From: a virus
Length of the DNA stretch: 36,674 nt
Reading direction: 5' to 3' (one strand)
Virus record (IMG/VR): IMGVR_UViG_3300028809_000040
Location: 1-36,674 of that record
In this document: piece after piece, positions 1 to 7,523 of the stretch
Layout of the letters: every line of letters begins with the position of its first letter
How positions within the stretch are numbered: the stretch's first letter is position 1
Made by a program: the position numbers and the translations under genes
The notes under the pieces: generated by a model
Database searches by the model: none
Told to the model about the DNA's origin: nothing
What the model saw: the letters and a program-made list of their open reading frames with translations, nothing else

Positions 1-344
1 ATCAAGGCCTTCATCTCCCGCGGGAGATCACCCAGTTCCTCCTTCTCCTCATCGAACAGGAGGGAGAACTTGTGGGCCATGCTCTTGTGGACCGTCTGCC
101 AGTCCAGGTCCTGCTCGCCGGTCGGGTCGTCGTCCGGCCGGTAGTAGGTCTCCAGCAGAGAGTGGAACCACTTGCCGCGAGTGAGCGGCTTGGAGACGAC
201 CCGCGGCGAGAGTTCGTCCAGGTACTTGTATTTGAACTGGAGCGGACACCGCTTGAACGTCTTGGCCATGGACTGGCTGACGACGGTCAGCGGGAAGTGC
301 TTGCCGGCGAGGCCGCCCTCCATGACGGAGAGGTCGAGGGTCAC
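1..344 (-). CDS. PD-(D/E)XK nuclease, RecB/Cas4-like (partial, C-terminus outside window)
   Basis: The first 114 codons of a minus-strand gene that runs off the left edge. It starts at GTG 344-342, which overlaps the TGA of the upstream gene. The N-terminus contains S-x-S-x(6)-KRCPLQFKYKYLDEL, followed by LTRGKWFHSLLE. This matches the opening of RecB/Cas4-family exonucleases: a Ser-x-Ser helix, a Cys-Pro-x-x-Phe-x-x-x-Tyr segment, then Gly-x-x-x-His. In that family the catalytic D-ExK residues come later, so they are outside the window and cannot be checked. The family processes DNA ends in recombination and replication, which fits the location beside polymerase and helicase genes. Family call fairly firm; activity inferred. 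Confidence 0.8.
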   Translation of the reverse strand, partial: MTLDLSVMEGGLAGKHFPLTVVSQSMAKTFKRCPLQFKYKYLDELSPRVVSKPLTRGKWFHSLLETYYRPDDDPTGEQDLDWQTVHKSMAHKFSLLFDEEKEELGDLPREMKAL

Positions 345-796
345 AGGCTGGGCTCCTCGTTCTTGAGGACCGCACGGAGGCCGATGGCGTCGGACTGAGG
401 GCGAATCTCGGTGATGATGCTCCGCCACTTGCCCTGGTACTGCTCGGGCTTGAGGTGAACGAGAGCGGGACGGCCGAGGTAGGTCTCCACGTCCGGACGG
501 TCTTCGCCGGACAGCAGACGCGGCAGAGAGGGTGTGGGGAGACCCAGCGCCCGGTGGACCTGGCTCAACTTGTGGATGTCGTCCGCGGTCAGCGGGACGC
601 GCCACAGGTAGGTGTACGGCGTGCCCTCGTGCGGCGAGCCGACGAGCCGCCAGCGGAACACCATCATGGGGTTACCGCCGGAGGACATCGTGGCACCCAC
701 CCGCTCGACGGTGCCGAGGTAGAAGTCCTTCGGCATCTTCGGCTGAGGGTTGTGCCGGAGGGACATCTGGGGGTCGTACGTCGTCGTTTCGGTCAT
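341..796 (-). CDS. DUF669-like protein, probable replication or recombination accessory
   Basis: 151 residues with an ATG start. The centre reads like DUF669 phage proteins: a beta-rich start (YLGTVERVGATMSSGGNPMMVFRWRLVG) followed by a helical segment with L-x(5)-ALGLP. Proteins of this kind commonly sit next to RecB-like nucleases and helicases in phage replication modules and are thought to bind DNA, but the function is not settled. The stop overlaps the GTG of the downstream nuclease gene by 4 nt, so the two are translationally coupled. There is no Shine-Dalgarno at normal distance; instead a TACGAT -10 element ends 6 nt before ATG, so the message is probably leaderless. Family assignment is by eye only. 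Confidence 0.65.
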   Translation of the reverse strand: MTETTTYDPQMSLRHNPQPKMPKDFYLGTVERVGATMSSGGNPMMVFRWRLVGSPHEGTPYTYLWRVPLTADDIHKLSQVHRALGLPTPSLPRLLSGEDRPDVETYLGRPALVHLKPEQYQGKWRSIITEIRPQSDAIGLRAVLKNEEPSL

Positions 797-825
797 GACT
801 TGATCGTATTCCCTTCTTTGCGGTT
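797..825 (-). promoter_or_regulatory. Leaderless promoter, CCGCA-box type, copy 1
   Basis: Read on the minus strand: CCGCAAAGAAGGG (823-811), 2 nt, TACGAT (808-803), exactly 6 nt, then ATG at 796. A start point 7 nt past the -10 would fall on the A of ATG. No good -35 hexamer is seen. The same box and spacings occur at 3416-3442, 7480-7506 and 14174-14200. Confidence 0.6.
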
Positions 826-841
826 GGACTATGCCGTCACG

Positions 842-3415
842 CTATGAGGCCGCTTCGAGGATCTTCGGATCCCAGTTGGCGATCTGGTGCCCCTCCAACT
901 CGATGGCGTCACCCCACCGGTGCCCAACTTTGCAGTCAGCCACGATCGGAATGTCCACATGGAGGTCGAACCACTCCTCCAGGGGGAGGTTCTCCATGAC
1001 CTCCTTGACCATCGGAAGTACCACACCCATCTCGGGTGCTGGCACCTCCATGTTGAGGGCGTCGTGGACCGTGCCGATGCTTCGAGCCTGGAGGCCCATC
1101 TCACGGAACTTCTGGTGCAGGATCACCAAGGAAATGAGGATCATGTCCGAGGCGAACGACTGGACCGGCGAGTTGATCGCCTGACGCTCCGCTTCGGCCT
1201 TGACCTCTCGATCCGGCGAGTAGATGTCAGGCAGGTGACGCACGCGTCCTAGCGGCGACTGTACGCGTCCGTACTTAGCGACCATCGCCCTCTGTCGACG
1301 ATGCCAGACGAGAAGCTCCGGGAACTGAGCAAAGAAGGCCTTACGGAATGCCTTCGCCTCGTCATCGGTGACGCGGAGCCCGTAGTTGTTCCAGGCTGTG
1401 TCGATGTACTTCATCCACTGCATTCCGTACAGGAAGCCGAAGTTCACCGACTTGGCCTTCTTACGCTCCTCCTTGGTGACGAGGTGAGCCGGCTTGCCCG
1501 TCATCTGCATAGCCATGGTCATGTGGATGTCCTGGCCGGTCTGGTACAGGTACTTCATGGTCGGCTCGTTGGCGAGGAAGGCAGCCACGCGGAGTTCAAT
1601 CTGGCTGTAGTCGAACTCCACGAAGTACCAGCCAGGCTGGGCACCGAACAGGCCACGGATGAACTTGTCCCGCGGCACCTGCTGGAGGTTGACCCCGCGG
1701 ACCTGTTTCTTGGCGGAGATCTTCTCCCCGTCGTTCTCCTTGCCCGACGAGAGGCGGCCAGTCGTCGTGCCGTGGAGCTTGAAGGTGGTGTGGATGCGGT
1801 CGTCGTCGTCAATGAGCTCCAGGTAGGCCGCAAAGAAGCTGGAGCAGTACTTGTTCCACTTCACGCGGTCCAGCAGGAGCTGGGCGATGGGATGATGTTC
1901 GGCCAACTCCATCATGACGCCTTCGGCCACCGAGGGGTCGCCGGGCCGGCCGTCGTCCTTCTCCTTGCCTCGTCGGATGACGGGCAGCCCGAGGTGGTCG
2001 AACAGGAGCCAACGCAGGAAGTTGGACGGGTTGAAGTTGACCTCCTTGAGCCCGTGCCCCTCAGGCACATATTCCATGATCTTGGCGTCCACCTCGGCGA
2101 GCTGGCGCACCGCTTCCTTGTGACGCTCCACGAGGCGTTCGCGGTCGGTCCATACCCCGCGCCGCTCAATGCCCGTGAACTCGTTGGCGGAGGGCATGTA
2201 GAACCGGTTGAAGATGCGGTCCAGCGCGGGCTGTTCCTTGAGCTGCCGACGGAACAGACGGTACAGGTGGTAGGTGTACCAGGTGTCCAGGCCGTTGTAC
2301 TCCAGGACCTCCATGATGGGAGTCTTGAGGAGCTCCTTGGTCTCGATGGCCCAGTTGGGCACACCAAGCTCCATGTGAGCCAGCTCCTTGAGAGACTTCC
2401 GCCTGTTCTCTTCCAGGAGGTGAGCCGCCAGCATGGTGTCAAACGTGAGGTAGCGGTTCACACCCCACTGTCGGAGCCAGCGGTTATCGAACTTGCCGTT
2501 ATGGGCGATGGACACCCGGATACGACAGAACACCCGGCGGATGAACTCCAGGATCCGCTCCCAGTTGGAGCGCCACGGCGACTCCGGGTGGAACAGCGGC
2601 AGGGCCCAGCACGAGAGCTTCCGGTCCTTGCTCACCAAGGTGAAGGCAATGGACACGATCTTCGAGGACGGGTCCTTCTCCAGGAAGCCCGGATGGTCCG
2701 AGGCCGACTCGATGTCGTACGACACCACGTCCGCATTCTCCAACGCGGCCTTGAGTGCGCGGAGCGTGTCCTTGTCCAGGACGTATCGGATCCTCTTGGG
2801 CGGCTTGACCACAGCCGCGCCGTCTTTGCCGTTGACCTTGGCGGCGAAGAACTTAAGGTCCGCCATGAACCCGGAATACTGACCCGGGTTGCGCTTCACG
2901 GCGTTGTGGGCGAGGGTCGGCACGGCGATGAGCGGCTGGGAGTGGATCACCTTCCCGTCCCGCTCGACGGTTCCCGTGCCGGCGATCTCGTACTCCTTGG
3001 AGCGGTACTTGGTGATCCCGGACTTCCCGAGCGTCGCCTGGAGAGCCTCGTTACCCATGACGAGTACGTACCGCACCGTGTCGGGCAGGAGGGAAAGCTC
3101 CTGCTGGAGGTACGGTGCACAGGCCTTGATGACCGTCCTCGTGGGAGTTGCATCCCAGGTGCGACATTTGACCGCCCCGGTGAAGACTCCCTCGGTGGGA
3201 TTCAGCCCGACCTCTTCGAGGTACTGAGAAAGCTCCTGGAACGCCTTCTCGGACGGCGGGAACTTCCCGACGACTGCATACCTCGGCGCAGTGTTCGGCG
3301 TAGCCTGAGCGGTCATACAGACGTCCTTACTGGTCGCCTGAGCGCTCATGACGCAGAGGTCGCACGAAGGATCGCGCACCGCTGCGGCGATGAGGGGTAG
3401 TGGTTTCAGTGGCAT
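842..3415 (-). CDS. DNA polymerase I family (PolA) with N-terminal uracil-DNA-glycosylase-like domain
   Basis: 857 residues, the likely replicative polymerase. Residues 1-190 resemble family 4 uracil-DNA glycosylase. Cys18, Cys21, Cys84 and Cys99 match the spacing of its 4Fe-4S ligands. The catalytic GExPG loop has become GKFPPSEKAF and the later His-Pro is His-Asn, so glycosylase activity is doubtful. A 3'-5' exonuclease domain follows (YDIES, HNGKFDNRW, YNGLD, the DEDDy set). The polymerase domain has motif A FDYSQIELR, motif B KKAKSVNFGFLYG and motif C VHDAL, where the usual Glu after His-Asp is Ala. The reading frame is open upstream to 3883, but that part overlaps the deaminase in another frame. 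ATG 3415 is chosen because a TATGAT -10 lies exactly 6 nt before it. Confidence 0.92.
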   Translation of the reverse strand: MPLKPLPLIAAAVRDPSCDLCVMSAQATSKDVCMTAQATPNTAPRYAVVGKFPPSEKAFQELSQYLEEVGLNPTEGVFTGAVKCRTWDATPTRTVIKACAPYLQQELSLLPDTVRYVLVMGNEALQATLGKSGITKYRSKEYEIAGTGTVERDGKVIHSQPLIAVPTLAHNAVKRNPGQYSGFMADLKFFAAKVNGKDGAAVVKPPKRIRYVLDKDTLRALKAALENADVVSYDIESASDHPGFLEKDPSSKIVSIAFTLVSKDRKLSCWALPLFHPESPWRSNWERILEFIRRVFCRIRVSIAHNGKFDNRWLRQWGVNRYLTFDTMLAAHLLEENRRKSLKELAHMELGVPNWAIETKELLKTPIMEVLEYNGLDTWYTYHLYRLFRRQLKEQPALDRIFNRFYMPSANEFTGIERRGVWTDRERLVERHKEAVRQLAEVDAKIMEYVPEGHGLKEVNFNPSNFLRWLLFDHLGLPVIRRGKEKDDGRPGDPSVAEGVMMELAEHHPIAQLLLDRVKWNKYCSSFFAAYLELIDDDDRIHTTFKLHGTTTGRLSSGKENDGEKISAKKQVRGVNLQQVPRDKFIRGLFGAQPGWYFVEFDYSQIELRVAAFLANEPTMKYLYQTGQDIHMTMAMQMTGKPAHLVTKEERKKAKSVNFGFLYGMQWMKYIDTAWNNYGLRVTDDEAKAFRKAFFAQFPELLVWHRRQRAMVAKYGRVQSPLGRVRHLPDIYSPDREVKAEAERQAINSPVQSFASDMILISLVILHQKFREMGLQARSIGTVHDALNMEVPAPEMGVVLPMVKEVMENLPLEEWFDLHVDIPIVADCKVGHRWGDAIELEGHQIANWDPKILEAAS

Positions 3416-3442
3416 ATCCCGATCATACGCCTTTCTGTGCGG
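3416..3442 (-). promoter_or_regulatory. Leaderless promoter, CCGCA-box type, copy 2
   Basis: On the minus strand: CCGCACAGAAAGG (3442-3430), 2 nt, TATGAT (3427-3422), 6 nt, ATG at 3415. It lies inside the 3' end of the deaminase gene. It fixes the polymerase start and lets the polymerase be transcribed separately from the nucleotide genes upstream. Confidence 0.6.
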
Positions 3443-3917
3443 CTCGGATGCCCCGCATCTCGTACACGGTGACACCCGCAGCCAGGAGAAGCTGGAGGCC
3501 CCCATTGTCTCGGTACGGGTGTTCGTACACCACGCGAGCAATACCCGCGTTGACGATACCCATGGCACAGTTGAGACAGGGCTGGTGTGTGGTGTGGATC
3601 TCGGCGCTCTCCGTCGGCAGCCCATATCGAGCGGCGAACATGAGGGCGTTAAGCTCCGCGTGGACAGCAGTGCGGCAGACCTGGAGACTCCGGCAGTTCT
3701 CGTCGTGAGGCGGAATGCTCGCGTCCTTGAGCGGGTTCCGGCAGTTGCACGAGTGGTCGCAGTGCGGCATTCGGGCAGGCGCTCCGTTGAAGCCAGTCGA
3801 GAGGGAGCGACCATCCCGAGAGATGACCGCTCCCACCGCCAGCCGGGAGCACGTGGAGTGGGCGGACCAGAGATGCGCCACACCCATCAACGTCTCGTCC
3901 CGGCTGGGCCTACTCAT
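3423..3917 (-). CDS. dCMP deaminase
   Basis: 164 residues. Zinc-dependent deaminase that converts dCMP to dUMP, the thymidylate synthase substrate. The sequence shows the full-length ComEB/dCMP-deaminase pattern: N-terminal helix with STCSRLAVGAVI, GFNGAP, the catalytic HAE (86-88) and PCLNC (113-117) zinc motifs, plus a second His/Cys cluster (HCDHSCNC, 52-59) as in enzymes with a structural zinc. The start overlaps the end of the TS-like gene by 8 nt. The Shine-Dalgarno is weak, so expression probably depends on coupling. The alternative start at Met11 would remove part of the first helix. Confidence 0.93.
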   Translation of the reverse strand: MSRPSRDETLMGVAHLWSAHSTCSRLAVGAVISRDGRSLSTGFNGAPARMPHCDHSCNCRNPLKDASIPPHDENCRSLQVCRTAVHAELNALMFAARYGLPTESAEIHTTHQPCLNCAMGIVNAGIARVVYEHPYRDNGGLQLLLAAGVTVYEMRGIRAAQKGV

Positions 3918-4824
3918 CGACGGGCGCCCCGTTCCCGCTGGCGTAGTTCGACAGGCGCTGGGAGTAGTCGTTGGTCATCTCCCGGTGCATGGCAGCCAGA
4001 GCCAGGCGGTCCGGCTCGAAGATGTGCAGAGAGCCGGCGGTGAAGTACAGACGCCCGAGCGACAGGCCCGAGAAGGTCGAGGCGTCGTTCACGAGGTCCG
4101 TGGCCTGGAGCCGCTCGCGCATCCACTGAGCCAGGCGGATGGTCATGTAGATGTCGTCCGCCAGGTGCCTCATGAAGTCACAGGACCGCATGTGGTAGAA
4201 GATGTGCAGACGCTTGCCGGCAGCGCCCTCGCGGATGAGGAACTGGTAGCCCAGCGTGCACGGAACGCGCTGACCAAACGCGGCACCCGTGTCCTCGGGG
4301 AAGAACACCGGGAGGTAGGCCTGCCTCGTGTACGGCGACGCGTAAAGCTGGTCCACGACGTCCTGGAGATCGCCGAACGGGTAGCGGATACCCATGTTGA
4401 TCTCGTAGGGTATCGCACGGTTGGGAAGCTGCATGACCTCCTGGGGGTTGGCCCGCTTCGGCCAGTAGCGCTCAGGGTAGGTGTGGGAGAACTTCTCCTC
4501 CGCCTTGTGCATCGCGTTGCCGGCCTGTGCGAAGGGCCACCACGCGTTGCTCGGCGGCGGGTTCAGGGGCTCCCCGCTGACACGCTCCTGGAAGTGGTCC
4601 TCGGCCCACGGCAGGTTCGCCCCGACCATCCGAGCGGCGAGATCCGCGGTGGGCGGCATCTGCATCTCGAAGGTGGCGTTCAGGATCTCGTATGTGGTGT
4701 TGGCGGCGGAGATGCTCTTCTGGCTCTGCCACTCACCTACGTACACCGGGTCCGAGGTCAGGAGACGCTGGGCGAAGTCGTAACGAGCCGACGCCCAGCT
4801 CTCTCGGAGGTAGGCCTGGTTCAT
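3910..4824 (-). CDS. Thymidylate-synthase-fold protein A, candidate dCMP (hydroxy)methylase
   Basis: 304 residues, starting at the ATG that overlaps the upstream stop (ATGA); the frame is open further 5' but that region lies inside the neighbouring gene. The ThyA core is recognisable: TRQAYLPVFFPED (166-178), the nucleophile Cys189 in VPCTLGYQF, and MRSCDF (212-217), equivalent to ThyA RSCD. By alignment from RSCD, the position of ThyA Asn177 is Asp224 (LADDIYM). In this family Asn selects dUMP, while Asp is found in T4 dCMP hydroxymethylase and shifts activity to dCMP. The usual PCH is PCT. This suggests a modified-cytosine nucleotide rather than dTMP as product; a divergent thymidylate synthase remains possible. 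Confidence 0.72.
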   Translation of the reverse strand: MNQAYLRESWASARYDFAQRLLTSDPVYVGEWQSQKSISAANTTYEILNATFEMQMPPTADLAARMVGANLPWAEDHFQERVSGEPLNPPPSNAWWPFAQAGNAMHKAEEKFSHTYPERYWPKRANPQEVMQLPNRAIPYEINMGIRYPFGDLQDVVDQLYASPYTRQAYLPVFFPEDTGAAFGQRVPCTLGYQFLIREGAAGKRLHIFYHMRSCDFMRHLADDIYMTIRLAQWMRERLQATDLVNDASTFSGLSLGRLYFTAGSLHIFEPDRLALAAMHREMTNDYSQRLSNYASGNGAPVDE

Positions 4825-5885
4825 CCGACCTCGACCTCGGCTCCCGTGTCTCCGTACAGGCATTCGCACCCGTCCTCGGTGTAGTTGGCCATCTCCGCCG
4901 ACTCAGCGGGGTCCGGCTCGACCTTGAGCTTCCGCAGCGCCGAGAAGTCGAGGGTGGACGACGAGACGGATGGCAGGGGCTTGAACCTCTTGGACTGGCC
5001 CTTGAGCTTGCCGATACCGTCCCAGCCCTCCCACTTCTCGCCGTAGTCGTAGCCCTGCACCTCGGTGTGGTACCGACGACGGACGCGACCACAGCCGCCC
5101 CAGGTCATGTCGCCGTACTTCACACCCTCCTCGTCCTCCTGGAGGAAGCGGTCGAACCAGAGGGCGGCGACGAACAGACCCGGCTTCTCGAACCAGAGCT
5201 GGTCGGACGTGTCGTCGTCGGCGAGCGCTTCACGGGCCCGCCAGAGCGTCTGTGCGCGCTCCTCGGTCTGGAACATGTACGACAGGGACTTCCAGCTCCA
5301 CTGGGCGTCCTCGATCTGCCAGACGAACTTCATGTCCTCGACGGGCACGCCGGTCCGCTCGGACACCAGCTTGGCGCAGGTGTGAGCGACGGTCATGTCC
5401 AGGTACCCGATGTACCCGAAGTACGAGGTCCGGGAGTACAGGGTGATCTGGGGCGTGGGGATGCGGCGGAACGAGATCGCCAACATGCAGGAGCCCCACT
5501 GCCGGCTCGGCCGGTTCGTGTTGCCGCGCTTCTGGACGAGGTTCGTCCGCATGACGGCGGTGCCGCGCTTGCGCTTGGACAGCTTGGCCTCGACGGTGTC
5601 CAGCCAGTTTTCGAGGGCGTCCGGGTTGATGTACTGCCGGACGAGGGTGGAGAACCGCGCCTTGGTGAGCCAGACGTCCTTGAGGTCGAACTCCCACTGG
5701 AAGGAGTCGGCCTCGGCCACGACGTTCAGGAGGTGGGTGTCGACCGACGACACCATGTCCACCGGCTGGACACGCTTCTGGTTGAGGAAGTCCTCACCGG
5801 CCTCAGGGTGGGGGTGGTAGACGAGGCGGCTCGTCACATCCCGCATGAGGTCGTTGGCTGTAGCGGCCTGGATGAGATGCGCCAT
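4821..5885 (-). CDS. Thymidylate-synthase-fold protein B, divergent paralogue
   Basis: 354 residues. The middle resembles the ThyA active-site region: paired basic residues (VQKRGNTNRPSRQ), Cys133 in WGSCMLAISF, and a YSRTSYFGYIGYLDM segment that lines up with YQRSCDVFLGLPFNI of ThyA. The position matching Asn177 is again Asp (Asp163). The 70-residue N-terminus and 130-residue C-terminus show no motif I know. It may be a partner, a second nucleotide-modifying enzyme or an inactive paralogue. A good Shine-Dalgarno (AGGAG) lies 10 nt before ATG. It is four-base coupled to TS-like gene A. The superfamily call rests on short motifs and is less secure than for A. Confidence 0.55.
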   Translation of the reverse strand: MAHLIQAATANDLMRDVTSRLVYHPHPEAGEDFLNQKRVQPVDMVSSVDTHLLNVVAEADSFQWEFDLKDVWLTKARFSTLVRQYINPDALENWLDTVEAKLSKRKRGTAVMRTNLVQKRGNTNRPSRQWGSCMLAISFRRIPTPQITLYSRTSYFGYIGYLDMTVAHTCAKLVSERTGVPVEDMKFVWQIEDAQWSWKSLSYMFQTEERAQTLWRAREALADDDTSDQLWFEKPGLFVAALWFDRFLQEDEEGVKYGDMTWGGCGRVRRRYHTEVQGYDYGEKWEGWDGIGKLKGQSKRFKPLPSVSSSTLDFSALRKLKVEPDPAESAEMANYTEDGCECLYGDTGAEVEVG

Positions 5886-5889
5886 GGGG

Positions 5890-6882
5890 TCAGGACTCCT
5901 GGGTGTTGTGGAACGGAACGTCGGTGCCGTGCACCAGCGACGGCCGCGGGCCGTTTACCTTCTCGATGCACTCCGGCGAGCAGTAGTCTACACCCCCGAA
6001 ATTGCCCACGGGCAGGCCCTTCGCGCGCAGATCATCAATCGCGCGCTTGCAGCCGGGGCACTTGCCCGACACGCCGTCGTACTTGTCCTCCTGCCGCTTG
6101 ATGTTGCGGAGGACCTTCTCCTGGTGCAGGGCGAACAGGTCGTCCGCGGACAGTCCCACACCCAGCGCGAGGTTCACGAGGAAGCACAGGACGTCCGCCA
6201 GCTCGCCGGCGAACTCCTTGTGGTTGACGTGCCGGCTCGACGCCCACGGCTTCCAGCCCACCTCGTTCAGGGCCTCGTGCGCCTCGTCCAGCAGGGCGAG
6301 GATCTGGTCCTTGAGGTAGCCCGCCTTGGTCTCCTCGTCGTACTCGGACAGGTCGTGCCCGAGCAGACGCTGGAACTTGTCCTGCGAGGCGAACACGGTG
6401 CGGAACAGGTCGGCACCGCGTGCGTCCCTGACGTCCTCGACCACTCCGCGGATGGGACCCTGACCCTTGCGGCCGGTTCCCGCCTCGTACATCTGGGCGA
6501 TGGTCTCGCACGCCCGCTGGTGGCTGGCCTTGTACTCCTCGGCCTCGGCCTGGAGGACGTAGTTCTGCCCCTTGTACGAGATGGTCATGGCCATCTCGTT
6601 GGGGATGACCTCCGAGTCGGAGACGGAAACCATACGCCGGTAGTGCTGACCCTTGTAGGCGACGGTCTCACCGTCCTCGGAGATGAAGGTTTCGGGGCCG
6701 AGGACGGTCACGTCACCGTCCCGGTACGGGAAGGGGCTGTCCGCGGCGGCGGCCATGCTCATGACGTAGCGGCCGGGCAGGGAGTCGTACGCCCGCTGGT
6801 GCTCGATGTGCTCGCGGAGCGCCTCGGGGATCTCCTCGAAGGTCGCCGGCACGGAATTGAGCGGGTACTGGTCGTGGGCCAT
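5890..6882 (-). CDS. MazG/dUTPase-type all-alpha NTP pyrophosphohydrolase with C-terminal zinc ribbon
   Basis: 330 residues. Residues 190-265 carry the all-alpha NTP pyrophosphatase signature: E200-x2-E203 (LLDEAHEALNE) and E227-x2-D230 (GELADVL), the Mg-binding acids of MazG and dimeric dUTPase/dCTPase enzymes. These hydrolyse a dNTP to dNMP plus pyrophosphate. The C-terminus adds a zinc ribbon (C275, C278, C301, C305). The 150-residue N-terminal part is unknown; it contains two similar beta-hairpin segments (VAYKGQHYRRM and ISYKGQNYVLQ). The substrate cannot be read from sequence. The context (dCMP deaminase, TS-like pair, kinase) suggests dUTP or dCTP. GAGGA precedes ATG. Confidence 0.75.
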   Translation of the reverse strand: MAHDQYPLNSVPATFEEIPEALREHIEHQRAYDSLPGRYVMSMAAAADSPFPYRDGDVTVLGPETFISEDGETVAYKGQHYRRMVSVSDSEVIPNEMAMTISYKGQNYVLQAEAEEYKASHQRACETIAQMYEAGTGRKGQGPIRGVVEDVRDARGADLFRTVFASQDKFQRLLGHDLSEYDEETKAGYLKDQILALLDEAHEALNEVGWKPWASSRHVNHKEFAGELADVLCFLVNLALGVGLSADDLFALHQEKVLRNIKRQEDKYDGVSGKCPGCKRAIDDLRAKGLPVGNFGGVDYCSPECIEKVNGPRPSLVHGTDVPFHNTQES

Positions 6883-6891
6883 GGAGAGTCC

Positions 6892-7479
6892 TCAGATCTC
6901 GAAGTGGGCCGAGCACAGGTCGAGGACCTGGCCCGGCTTGTGGATGGTGTAGTCGTACACGAACGAGCGGCCCGGGAACTTCATGGCCTCAAGTCGGTAC
7001 GCGGTGTAAAGCTGGGAGATGTTCCGCCAGACGCCGTCCATGTCCCGCGAGGGATGAACGTGCTTGGCGACCTCGTCGTACGGCGGCAGGCACCAGATGA
7101 CGAGCGGGTCCATCTCGATGAAGTGGGCCCACGTCTCGCGGTACCAGGTCGTCAGAAACTCCGGCTGGGGTCCCTTACGGACGTGCAGACCGTAGATGGG
7201 CTCCGAGATGAGCGGGTACCGGTCGTACAGCCGGGAGGGTGTGGTGCGTCCGAACAGCGGAGCGTGGAGCTTGGGGTTCATGCTCGCGTTGTTCGACCAT
7301 CCCTTCATGTCCTCGTTGACGTACGCGGCAAGGTTCTTGCCCTGCACTCCCTTGAGGGAGTCGGAGATGCGGCGAGCCACCGGGACGTCCAGAACGGGCG
7401 ACAGCCACTTCACCAGAGTGGACTTGCCGGCGCCATCAGGACCTTCGATGATCACATGCCGGTTGGATCTCGTGCTCAT
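6892..7479 (-). CDS. P-loop deoxynucleoside monophosphate kinase (thymidylate-kinase-like)
   Basis: 195 residues. The Walker A motif is GPDGAGKST (13-21) in the IIEGPDGAGKST context of thymidylate kinases, followed by DRYP (86-89) in YDRYPLISEPIYG, matching the DR-Y-P substrate-side motif. A kinase of this type would raise dNMPs to dNDPs. In T4 the equivalent enzyme accepts 5-hydroxymethyl-dCMP, so here it could serve the TS-like product. No Shine-Dalgarno is seen; a TAACCT -10 element ends 6 nt before ATG, so the mRNA is probably leaderless and this is probably the promoter-proximal gene of the 3423-7479 nucleotide operon. Confidence 0.8.
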   Translation of the reverse strand: MSTRSNRHVIIEGPDGAGKSTLVKWLSPVLDVPVARRISDSLKGVQGKNLAAYVNEDMKGWSNNASMNPKLHAPLFGRTTPSRLYDRYPLISEPIYGLHVRKGPQPEFLTTWYRETWAHFIEMDPLVIWCLPPYDEVAKHVHPSRDMDGVWRNISQLYTAYRLEAMKFPGRSFVYDYTIHKPGQVLDLCSAHFEI

Positions 7480-7506
7480 ATGCTTAGGTTAACACCCTTC
7501 TTGCGG
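7480..7506 (-). promoter_or_regulatory. Leaderless promoter, CCGCA-box type, copy 3
   Basis: On the minus strand: CCGCAAGAAGGG (7506-7495), 3 nt, TAACCT (7491-7486), 6 nt, ATG at 7479. The distance from the first C of the box to the -10 is 15 nt, the same as at the other three sites. Confidence 0.6.
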
Positions 7507-7523
7507 TTACCGATGATGACGGG

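Noticed and set aside
1301-3400. Plus-strand open frame of 699 codons opposite the DNA polymerase
   Set aside because: It is the antisense shadow of a gene with clear PolA motifs; the product is low-complexity and has no family features. Long antisense frames are expected in GC-rich DNA.
3416-3883. N-terminal extension of the polymerase to 3883
   Set aside because: It overlaps the dCMP deaminase, which has complete zinc motifs in another frame, and the extension looks like out-of-frame translation. The -10 element 6 nt before ATG 3415 fixes the start.
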